This document shows positions 52,809-61,368 of a stretch of DNA of 64,000 nucleotides, piece by piece; the first letter of the stretch is position 1, and each line of letters opens with the position of its first letter. The translations under genes were made by a program, and so were the position numbers. The stretch lies in assembly GCA_024707255.1 (NCBI GenBank), contig JANQAC010000002.1, positions 56,001-120,000 on the forward strand, written 5' to 3'. Below the pieces are notes generated by a model, which searched no databases, had not been told where the DNA came from, and worked only from the letters and a program-made list of their open reading frames with translations. The DNA comes from Asticcacaulis sp. GTDB taxonomy: Bacteria; Pseudomonadota; Alphaproteobacteria; Caulobacterales; Caulobacteraceae.

Positions 52809-54672
52809 ATGAGTCAGATAAAACAAACACGCCGGAATTTCCTGGCGTCGGTGGTCGGCGGCGGCGCGGTGATCGCCTTGTCCGGTGTGGCCGGCGCAAA
52901 GACCGCGTCGCGTTTTACTGTGACGAATGACCAGTTCGTGCTCGATGGCAGGCCGTTTCAGATCCTGGCGGGCGAAATGCACTATCCCCGCATTCCGCGC
53001 GAATACTGGCGCGATCGCCTGCGCAAGCTCAAATCCTTGGGGCTCAATACCCTGACCACCTATGTCTTCTGGAATGCCCACGAGACGTCACCAGGCGTCT
53101 TTGATTTCAGCGGCAATCTCGATGTTGCGGCCTATATCAGGCTGGCGCAGGAAGAAGGGCTGTGGGTGAACCTGCGGCCTGGCCCTTATGTCTGTGCCGA
53201 ATGGGACAGTGGCGGCCTGCCGGCCTGGTTGTTCCCGGAAGAAACCGGCATCGCCCGCACCAGCGACCCCAAATTTGTCGGACCAATGAAGGCGTGGTTC
53301 AAGCGTCTGGGCCAGGAACTGGTGCCGCTGCTGATCGATAATGGCGGGCCGATCATTCTGACCCAGATCGAAAACGAATACGGCGCTTTCGGTACCGATC
53401 ATGACTACATGCGCCAGGTCATGGAGGCCGAGCGTGATGCCGGGTTCACGGGCCTGCTTTACACGGCCGATCCATCACAGTTTGTCGCCAACGGGTCTTT
53501 GCCGGGTATCGTTGCCGGTATCAATTTCGGCACCAACTACAAGGCGGAAGAAGAGTTCGCAGCGCGTGCCAAGGTGCGCAGCGATGGGCCCTTCTTCAAT
53601 TCGGAGCTCTGGGGTGGCTGGTATGACGCCTTCGGCGATCTGCACACGACCATGGAGATTCCGCCTCTCATTGACAGCCTGAAATGGATGCTCGACCGCA
53701 AGATGTCGATCAGTTTCTATATGCTGCACGGCGGCACGTCATTCGGTTGGTATGCGGGCGCCAACTGGGATTCCAAGGGCTACAGCGCCGATATCTCCAG
53801 CTATGATTACGACGCCATCCTGGACGAGGCCGGTCGGCCGACGCCCAAATATGCGGCGGTAAAGGCCCTGTTCCAGAACTATCTCCCGGCGGAAGCCTTT
53901 GCGCCCCCTGCCGCCTGCCGAGGCGCCGGTGACGGTGCCGCGTTTCCGCCTGACGGAAGCGGCGCCTCTGGAGGCGCTTCTAGACAAGCCGATGCGCCAG
54001 TCGTCACCGAAATCGCTGGATGCGCTGGGCCAGATGCACGGCCTGATGGTCTACCGTCACCGCGCGGAAAAGCCCTTGTCGGGCGTGCTGAAATTCGATG
54101 ATGTGCGCGACTATGCCCTGGTGCGGGTAAATGGGATCACGGTGGCAACGCTCGATCGCCGCCTGAAAGAAACCTCCGTCGCAATCGATGTCGCCAAAGG
54201 GGCGGTGCTGGAAATCTGGGTCGATACCCACGGTCATTGCAATTACGGCAAGAACATCGGCCGCGACCAGAAGGGCCTGATCGGCCAGGCCATGCTGAAT
54301 GGCGCGCCGCTTACCGGATGGGAGCAGGCGGGGGTCACGTTTGATGATATTTCAGGACTGACGTTTGCCGCGAAGCCTGTTGCCGGGCCGGCCTTCTATC
54401 GCGGCACTTTCACTGTAACGGCGGATGGCGCCGTGCCGGGCTTCACCTTCCTGGATATGCGCGGCTGGGGCAAAGGCTATGTGTTCGTCAACGGGCGTAA
54501 TCTCGGCCGTTACTGGTCGGTCGGTCCGCAACGCGCCATGTTCGTACCGGGGCCCTGGCTGAAGCCGGGCGTCAATGAAGTGGTCGTGCTCGATCTGCAT
54601 GAGGCGGGCGAGCGCACCCTGGCCGGCGGGCCAAATGAAATCTGGGATTTGCCGGGACTGGTGAAAGCGTAA
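52809..54672 (+). CDS. Exported GH35 beta-galactosidase (frameshifted)
   Basis: About 620 residues when repaired. ATG 52809 follows AGGAGGAAC; TRRNFLASVVGGG is a Tat signal. The barrel has GEMHYPRIPREYW, RPGPYVCAEWDSGGLP, acid/base E190 in QIENEYG and nucleophile E266 in NSELWGGWYD, then GGTSFGWYAGAN. The frame is lost in the C5 run at 53904-53908: dropping one C joins EAFAPLPPAEAPVTVPRF and the jelly-roll C-terminal domains (LDALGQMHGLMVYRH, GYVFVNGRNLGRYWSVGPQ) to the stop at 54672. Releases beta-1,3 or beta-1,6 galactose from galacto-oligosaccharides. Confidence 0.9.
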
Positions 54673-55065
54673 CGGCCTCCGGGTTTAATGCCGCATTTTT
54701 GGATACTGACTTCCATTGCGGCGACAGGAATTGAAAATAATCGGCTTTAAAGAGTCGATTGTTTTCAAAATGGTATGATTAAATTCAGCCTCGCTGCGAG
54801 GTGTGGTTTGCCCCCTTGCTCATTTTAGGCGGGTTAACGGTGGTAATTTTTAAAATATCTCAATGCAATCAATATATTTTGTTATTTTTGCGGTGCGGTG
54901 AAACCCTTTTGCATTTGGGGGCTGGTGTGCGGTTGTTGCATAATTGTTACGACGCCGCCCCATTAGTCATTCTATATAAATCCGATTTGAAAATAAAATC
55001 ATATTGTCGTACAAATACTCTCAACCGGCGCCGTGACGCCGACAGAAGAAACAGGAGGGAACTTT
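54673..55065. promoter_or_regulatory. AT-rich promoter region before TBDR 4
   Basis: About 390 bases, very AT-rich, no gene seen. TTGTCGTACAA at 55004-55014 is the most symmetrical copy of the recurring motif (TTGT-CGT-ACAA) and lies 51 bases before the TBDR start codon. AGGAGGGA provides the Shine-Dalgarno. Confidence 0.6.
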
Positions 55066-57813
55066 ATGAAGTCCAAAATGAGATTACTTGCATCTGCGTC
55101 CGTCGTGCTGATGATGGCTGGCGGCGCCGCGTTCGCCCAGGAGGCGGCCCAAGAGGCGCCCCAAGGGACGGCTGCGACCAGCGCCGACCAGACGGCTACC
55201 GAAAAAGCCAAGGACAAGGACGATCTGACCGTCATCGTGGTCAAGGGCTATCGCGCCAGTCTGCGCTCTGCCCAACAAATCAAGCGCCGGTCTGATCTGA
55301 TCATCGACGCCGTCGTGGCCGAAGATATTGGCAAGCTACCCGACGTGAACGCGGCCGAATCGCTGGCGCGCCTGCCGGGCGTTCAGATTACGCATGGCAG
55401 CGATGAAGGCAGCGGCGTGCTGGTGCGTGGCCTGCCAGATGTGGCCACGACCGTCAATGGCCGCGATATTTCAACCGCCGAACTGCGCCGCGTTCAGATG
55501 CAGGATTTCCCGTCCGGCGCCCTGGCCGGCATGGAGGTCTACAAATCCGGCACGGCTGACCTGCTGGAGCCGGGCCTGGCCGGCCTGATCAATGTCCGCA
55601 CCCGCCGCCCGTTCGATTTCAAGGGCTTTGAAATCGATGGTGCCGTCCGCGAGACCTATAACGACCAGAACGGCAAGTTCAATACCAACGGCAACGTGCT
55701 GGTTACCGATCGCTGGATGACCGGCGCCGGTGAAATGGGCGCCCTGCTGAACCTCTCCTACACCGAGCAGGATTTCCGCAATGCCGTGCGCTGGGCAACT
55801 GGTTATATAGCCAATTCCACTGCGGATCCTTCATTGCCCAGGTATCCGGACCAGGTTGGCGTTTATATGGATACCGGCCACCGCTGGCGACCTTCGGCCA
55901 ATGCCACGCTGCAATGGCGCCCGAACGATCAAACCGAACTTTACGCCGACTTCCTGTGGCAGGCCTATCGCGCCGAACACTGGAATGACTGGGCCATGGC
56001 ACCGTTGTGGAGCGGTACAAAGACCAATGTCGTGATGCAGGAAGGCACCAATCAGATCGCCAGTATGACCAACACGGGCGGTGATCCGATCCAGTTCTAC
56101 CGCTCGACAGGATTTGACCGCACCGACACGCAGCAGATCGCTGTGGGCGGCAGTTGGACCAGCGGCAAGCTGAAGCTCTCCACTGATCTGGCCTATACCA
56201 ACAGCCTCTATTCGAACTCGTCATGGAGCCTCGACTCGGCGCTCAAGCAATCCTATCCGATTAATGTCAGCTATGTCACTGACGGTGGCGCTGCCTGGTC
56301 GGCCGAAGGTCTGGATGTCTCGGATGCCAGCAATTATGTCTGGCGCGGCTATTATGAAAGCATCTACAAGGTTGGCGGCAACGGTATCCAATGGCGTGGC
56401 GATGCGGTCTATGATACCGATTGGGGTATCTTCAAACAGTTGAAAGCCGGCCTGCGTTACTCGGATCGTAACGCCTTCTACGAAGCCAATGATCGTTATG
56501 GTTGGGTGTTGCCGCTCGCCATTCCGTTCGACTCGATCGGTGTTGGCGAACTGTCTCTCACGCAAGATACTTTCAGGGGCAGTGATCAGGGCTTCCGGAA
56601 CTACCTGCAGCCTTCGCGTGCCGGCATTGTAGACAACACGACGCTGCTGGTGAACGAGACCCGCGCGGCGCTTGCCCAAATGGGGAATACTGGTGGCGTG
56701 GCGCAGTACACCCCGATCCTCATGGGCTATGATCCATTCCGTGGTTTCACCGCCAAGGAAGCGACCCGTACAGCTTATGCCCAGGAGCACTATCAAACCC
56801 ACTTCTTCAACTCGGATGTTGACGGTGTGATTGGTGTGCGTGTGGTCAATACGGTCGGCAAATACAGCGGATATTCGCGCGTGAAGTGGAACAATGTCGA
56901 AACCGGCGTTCCGAAAACCATTGATCAGAACTACATCGATGTTCTGCCTAATTTCAGCATGCGCCTGAAGCCGAACAGCGAAATGCAGATTCGTTTGGGG
57001 GTGACTAAGACCCGCACGCGTCCGGATTTCAGTCAGCTCAACCCGGCGTATAGTATTACGCAGTTCGATCCGAGCACGGGCGGCAACAATCCTGATCCGG
57101 CCGATGCCTATGGTTCCGCCGGTAATCCGGACCTGAAGCCGCTGACGTCGACGAATTACGACGTCACCTGGGAATACTATCCGGAGGCGAATACCTCGGC
57201 GAGCGTGGCCGTGTTCTACCACGACCTCTTCGGCTTCATCAGCAACTATACGACCCGGACCAATGACCCGATTTACGGTGTTCTTGAAGTTTCGCGTCCT
57301 GAAAACGCTGGCGCCGGCAAGATCAAGGGTGTGGAAGTTGCCGGTCAAACCTTCTTCGACTTCCTGCCGGGGGCGTGGAATGGTCTCGGTGTTCAGGCAA
57401 ACGTTACCTATATCGATGCGTACAATGAACTGCCGGACGCTATCGACCACTCGAAGCAGATGGTGAAAATCCAGGGCGTGTCGAACTGGAGCTATAACCT
57501 GGCTCTGTTCTACGAAAAGGGTAAGATCTCCACGCGTCTGTCCTATAACGGCCGCTCTCGCTGGATCAACTCCTATGATAACCGCAAGGGCTCTTGGGAA
57601 GGTGAAGGTACGGAAGCTGTGAACCGCCTAGACTATTCGCTCAGCTATTCGCCGAACGACGCTTACACGATCAACCTGGATGCCTCCAACCTGCTGGCGC
57701 AACCGTTCCATAACTTCCACGAGTATGACGGCAATGCGCACGCAAAGTTCGTCCGTGATATCCGTGACGAAGGCCGCTACTATGGCCTGTCTGTTCGTTT
57801 CAAATATAACTGA
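55066..57813 (+). CDS. TonB-dependent receptor 4 (carbohydrate-type)
   Basis: 915 residues; ATG 55066 chosen for its AGGAGGGA and because the signal peptide (about 1-26, AAFAQE) then starts normally. TonB-box-like LTVIVVKGYRAS, plug with IGKLPDVNAAESLARLPGVQI and GVLVRGLPDVATTVNGRD, barrel ending GLSVRFKYN. It is the closest relative in the window of TBDR 2. It heads the GH42-GH5 unit and probably imports beta-galactan fragments produced outside the cell. Confidence 0.95.
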   Translation: MKSKMRLLASASVVLMMAGGAAFAQEAAQEAPQGTAATSADQTATEKAKDKDDLTVIVVKGYRASLRSAQQIKRRSDLIIDAVVAEDIGKLPDVNAAESLARLPGVQITHGSDEGSGVLVRGLPDVATTVNGRDISTAELRRVQMQDFPSGALAGMEVYKSGTADLLEPGLAGLINVRTRRPFDFKGFEIDGAVRETYNDQNGKFNTNGNVLVTDRWMTGAGEMGALLNLSYTEQDFRNAVRWATGYIANSTADPSLPRYPDQVGVYMDTGHRWRPSANATLQWRPNDQTELYADFLWQAYRAEHWNDWAMAPLWSGTKTNVVMQEGTNQIASMTNTGGDPIQFYRSTGFDRTDTQQIAVGGSWTSGKLKLSTDLAYTNSLYSNSSWSLDSALKQSYPINVSYVTDGGAAWSAEGLDVSDASNYVWRGYYESIYKVGGNGIQWRGDAVYDTDWGIFKQLKAGLRYSDRNAFYEANDRYGWVLPLAIPFDSIGVGELSLTQDTFRGSDQGFRNYLQPSRAGIVDNTTLLVNETRAALAQMGNTGGVAQYTPILMGYDPFRGFTAKEATRTAYAQEHYQTHFFNSDVDGVIGVRVVNTVGKYSGYSRVKWNNVETGVPKTIDQNYIDVLPNFSMRLKPNSEMQIRLGVTKTRTRPDFSQLNPAYSITQFDPSTGGNNPDPADAYGSAGNPDLKPLTSTNYDVTWEYYPEANTSASVAVFYHDLFGFISNYTTRTNDPIYGVLEVSRPENAGAGKIKGVEVAGQTFFDFLPGAWNGLGVQANVTYIDAYNELPDAIDHSKQMVKIQGVSNWSYNLALFYEKGKISTRLSYNGRSRWINSYDNRKGSWEGEGTEAVNRLDYSLSYSPNDAYTINLDASNLLAQPFHNFHEYDGNAHAKFVRDIRDEGRYYGLSVRFKYN

Positions 57814-57815
57814 TG

Positions 57816-57848
57816 AATGAGGGGGCCGCGCCTTGCGGCCCCCTCATT
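57816..57848 (+). terminator. Hairpin terminator after TBDR 4
   Basis: AATGAGGGGGCCGC and GCGGCCCCCTCATT pair over 14 bases around a five-base loop, starting just past the TBDR stop. The following ATTATTG is a poor T run, so it may act as an attenuator or 3'-stabilising stem ahead of the GH42 gene. Confidence 0.75.
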
Positions 57849-57921
57849 ATTGCTGGATTTCAAGTTCTTGGGGCCGGTCCGGACGGATTCGGCCCCATTA
57901 ATATCAGACAGGGGCCCATCC

Positions 57922-60033
57922 ATGAGAACACGCAAATCCCTCGCCATCACGCTGTCCGCGCTGACCGGCTTGTTTGGTCTCTGGTCGGGCGCCGCTGATG
58001 CCGAACCGAAAAAGCCGGATACGGTCCTGTTCGGCGTGGCCTATTACGACGAATACACGCCGGTCGACCGTGTCGAGGAAGACGCGCGCATGATGAAGGC
58101 GGCGGGTATTTCCGTTGTCCGTATCGCGGAATCCACCTGGGGCACGCTGGAGCCGCAGGAAGGCGTCTTCGATTTCAGCCATATCGATCGCACCCTGGCG
58201 GCCATGAACCGGCAGGGCATCAAGGTGATCATCGGCACGCCCACCTATGCGGTCCCGACCTGGCTCGTCCGCGCGCATCCCAATGTGCTGGCCATCACGC
58301 CGCAGGGGCCAAACAGATACGGCCCGCGGCAAAATATGGATATCACCGATCCCGATTATCGCCGGGCGGCCGAGCGGGTGATCATCGCCCTGATCGATCA
58401 TGTAAAGGATAATCCGGCGGTCATCGGCTATCAGGTCGATAACGAGACCAAGGCTTACGGAACGTCAGGCCCTAATGTGCAGGCCGGCTTCGTGGCGCAC
58501 ATGAAGCAGACATATCCGGATCTTGACGATCTGAATAAAGCCTTTGGTCTCGACTACTGGAGCAACCGGATCAACACCTGGGAAGACTTTCCCTCGGTCA
58601 ATGGTTCCATCAATGCCAGCCTGAGCAATGCTTTTGCCGAATACCAGCGCGGCCTGGTCACCGACTTCCTGACCTGGCAGGCGGGCCTGGTGCGTGCCCA
58701 TGCCCGGCCGGATCAGTTCATCACGCAGAATTTCGACCTCGGCTGGCGTGGCTATTCCTACGGCATCCAGCCGGAGGTCAATCACTGGGAAGCCGCCAAA
58801 CCGCTCGATATCGCCGGCATCGATATCTATCATCCCAGTCAGGACAAGCTGACCGGCGCCGAGATCGCCTTTGGCGGCGATGTCACCCGCTCGATGAAGA
58901 ACGGTCAGAACTACCTGGTGCTGGAAACCGAGGCGCAGGGCTTCCCCGAGTGGACGCCCTATCCCGGACAGTTGCGTTTGCAGGCGTTCAGTCATCTGGC
59001 ATCCGGCGCCGATATGGTGGAATACTGGCACTGGGCGACGACCGCCAATGCTATCGAGACCTACTGGCGCGGACTGCTCTCTCAGGATTACCAGCCGAAC
59101 GCCACCTATGAGGAGGCCAAGACCATCGGCGCCGATTTCAAGCGCCTGGGGCCGAAGCTCGTCCATATGCGCAAGCATAACAAGGTCGCCATCTATGTCA
59201 GCAACACGGCGCTCAGTGGCTTTGACTCTTTCAAGATGAATGCCGAGGGCAGGAGCATCGGCTACAACGAGGTGCTGCGGCCCTTCTACGATTCGCTCTA
59301 TCGCCAGAATGTCGAGGTCGATATCCTGTCGCCGTCATCGACCACGCCCCTGGACGATTATCAACTGATCATCGTGCCGGCGCTCTATGCCGCCAGCGAT
59401 GCCGAGATCGACCGCCTGAACGCCTTTGCCAAAAAGGGCGGGCACATCGTCTATACCTTCAAGAGCGGGTTCTCCGACGAGAACACCAAGGTGCGTTATG
59501 AAAGCCAGCCCGGCCATATCGCCGAGGCGGCCGGCATAAAATACAACCAGTTCACAATCCCGGAGAATGTGTCGCTCGAAGGCGATCCGTTTGGTGTTGC
59601 CGAGGCGGATAACAAGGCGCGCTGGTGGATGGAATTTGTGACGCCGACCACGGCCAAGGTGGTGGCGCGCTATAAACATTCGGCCTGGCCGGACTATGCC
59701 GCCGTGACGCGCAATCAGTACGGCAAGGGGCAGGTAACCTATATCGGCTTCATGCCCACCGATGCCCTGATCGACAAGATCATGGCGCAGGAAGTCCAAA
59801 GCGCGGGCGTAGCTGATCGTTCGTCCGGGGCGCGCTTCCCGGTCATTGTGCGTTCCGGCACTTTGCAGAATGGCCACAACGTCCATTATGTCCTGAACTA
59901 TTCCGCGACGCCGCAAACCCTGTCCTACCAGTTCGCCGCCGGCAAGGAGCTTTTGTCGGGCGTCAGCGTGGCCGCCAAGACGGACTTGGGCCTTGAGCCC
60001 TGGGGCATCAAAATCATTGAAGAAAACAAATAA
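57922..60033 (+). CDS. Exported GH42 beta-galactosidase
   Basis: 703 residues; ATG 57922 chosen so that the signal peptide (about 1-27, ADAEPK) starts the protein and CAGGGGCC lies before it. GH42 barrel with GVAYYDEYTP, TPTYAVPTWLV, acid/base E175 in YQVDNETKAYG, nucleophile about E335 in YLVLETEAQGFPEW. A trimerisation-like domain (about 400-610, ILSPSSTTPLDDYQLIIVPAL) and a small beta domain follow. Unlike most GH42 enzymes it is exported, fitting a periplasmic galactan pathway. It is followed after 18 bases by the GH5 gene. Confidence 0.92.
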   Translation: MRTRKSLAITLSALTGLFGLWSGAADAEPKKPDTVLFGVAYYDEYTPVDRVEEDARMMKAAGISVVRIAESTWGTLEPQEGVFDFSHIDRTLAAMNRQGIKVIIGTPTYAVPTWLVRAHPNVLAITPQGPNRYGPRQNMDITDPDYRRAAERVIIALIDHVKDNPAVIGYQVDNETKAYGTSGPNVQAGFVAHMKQTYPDLDDLNKAFGLDYWSNRINTWEDFPSVNGSINASLSNAFAEYQRGLVTDFLTWQAGLVRAHARPDQFITQNFDLGWRGYSYGIQPEVNHWEAAKPLDIAGIDIYHPSQDKLTGAEIAFGGDVTRSMKNGQNYLVLETEAQGFPEWTPYPGQLRLQAFSHLASGADMVEYWHWATTANAIETYWRGLLSQDYQPNATYEEAKTIGADFKRLGPKLVHMRKHNKVAIYVSNTALSGFDSFKMNAEGRSIGYNEVLRPFYDSLYRQNVEVDILSPSSTTPLDDYQLIIVPALYAASDAEIDRLNAFAKKGGHIVYTFKSGFSDENTKVRYESQPGHIAEAAGIKYNQFTIPENVSLEGDPFGVAEADNKARWWMEFVTPTTAKVVARYKHSAWPDYAAVTRNQYGKGQVTYIGFMPTDALIDKIMAQEVQSAGVADRSSGARFPVIVRSGTLQNGHNVHYVLNYSATPQTLSYQFAAGKELLSGVSVAAKTDLGLEPWGIKIIEENK

Positions 60034-60051
60034 TAACTGGAGGAAATAGTC

Positions 60052-61212
60052 GTGAGTTTCATGTCTTCGAAAGCTTTACGCGCGGGCGTGGCGTCTGTGG
60101 CGCTTCTGGCCATTTTGGGCGGTCAGGCCCATGCCGAGACGGCCCGCTGGTCAGCGGCGGCGGCCAACCAGTGGTACGCGAAGCAGCGCTGGCTGGTCGG
60201 TTCCAACTTCCTGCCGACCGACGCCATCAACCAGTTCGAGATGTGGCAGGCCGATACCTTCAATCCGGCCGAGATCGACAAGGAATTCGGCTACGCCGAA
60301 GGCATCGGCATGAACACCATGCGCATCTTCCTGCAGGACCAGCTATGGGCGCAGGACCCGGAAGGGTTCAAGAAGCGCATCAATATCGTGCTCGACCTGG
60401 CCGCCAAGCATCATATCAAGCCGATGCTCGTCCTGTTCGATTCCTGCTGGGATCCGAACCCGAAACTGGGGCCGCAGCACCCGCCGATCCCCGGCGTGCA
60501 CAATTCCGGCTGGGTGCAGTCGCCCGGTACGGCGGGCCTGATGGATGAGGCCGGCTGGGGCAGGTACGAGGCTTACGTCAAGGGCATTGTCGGCGCCTTC
60601 GCCAGGGACGATCGCATCCTGGCCTGGGATGTGTGGAACGAGCCCGACAATCAGGGGGGCGGCAACTATCAGCAGCTAGATGAGGCCACCAAGACGGCTC
60701 AGGTGGCCAAGCTGCTGCCGCAGGTCTTTGCCTGGGCGCGGACGCAAGACCCCATACAGCCCCTGACCTCCGGCGTATGGCATAATGATGACTGGTCGCC
60801 GAACGGCAAGTTGAATGCGGTTGAGCGTGTGCAGATCGACCAGTCGGACGTCATCAGCTTCCATAGCTATGACTGGCCCGAACGTCTGGAAGAGCGCATC
60901 AAATCGCTGCAACCCTATGGCCGTCCGCTGATCATGACCGAGTACATGGCGCGCGGCAACGGCTCGACCTTTGACTCGGCCCTGCCTATGGCACGCAAGT
61001 ATAATGTGGGGGCCATCAACTGGGGCTTTGTGCTGGGCAAGAGCCAGACCAACATGCCCTGGGATTCATGGGAAAAACCCTACACGAAAAGCCCGCCGAC
61101 CCTTTGGTTCCATGATATCTTCTATGCCGATGGCAAGCCTTACCGGCCGGCCGAAACGGCGCAGATCAGGGCGATGACGGCCGAAGCCGAAAAAACGTTC
61201 AGGAAGAAATAG
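60052..61212 (+). CDS. Exported GH5-like glycoside hydrolase, copy B
   Basis: 386 residues. Start GTG 60052 has GGAGGA eight bases upstream; ATG 60061 would be too far. Signal peptide about 1-27 (AHAET). Acid/base E197 in WDVWNEPD and nucleophile E297 in IMTEYMARG. The mature enzyme differs at five residues from copy A at 28833-29996 (E/D, T/A, K/R, E/D and T/S changes), but the signal peptide is unrelated. Here it is transcribed with GH42 behind TBDR 4; copy A is transcribed with galM. Activity unknown within GH5; a beta-galactan or mannan backbone is possible. Confidence 0.88.
   Translation: MSFMSSKALRAGVASVALLAILGGQAHAETARWSAAAANQWYAKQRWLVGSNFLPTDAINQFEMWQADTFNPAEIDKEFGYAEGIGMNTMRIFLQDQLWAQDPEGFKKRINIVLDLAAKHHIKPMLVLFDSCWDPNPKLGPQHPPIPGVHNSGWVQSPGTAGLMDEAGWGRYEAYVKGIVGAFARDDRILAWDVWNEPDNQGGGNYQQLDEATKTAQVAKLLPQVFAWARTQDPIQPLTSGVWHNDDWSPNGKLNAVERVQIDQSDVISFHSYDWPERLEERIKSLQPYGRPLIMTEYMARGNGSTFDSALPMARKYNVGAINWGFVLGKSQTNMPWDSWEKPYTKSPPTLWFHDIFYADGKPYRPAETAQIRAMTAEAEKTFRKK
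60130..61212 (+). repeat. 1083-base near-identical inverted duplicate, copy B
   Basis: Partner of 28833-29915, in opposite orientation about 30 kb away. Inverted copies of this length can recombine and invert the DNA between them, or keep each other alike by gene conversion. Confidence 0.93.
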
Positions 61213-61368
61213 GGCGGTTCGCGGGGAACTGATCATGCAGGGGACGGAGGGCGGGCTCAGCGAACAACCGGTTCGTCGAGTCAGCGGCTTTGGGTAGTTC
61301 CAACTGTTTTCTTATTTTATTCTTTGTACGCCAAAAGGCTTCCCGCGCTTACTCGAACCATCGGAACC

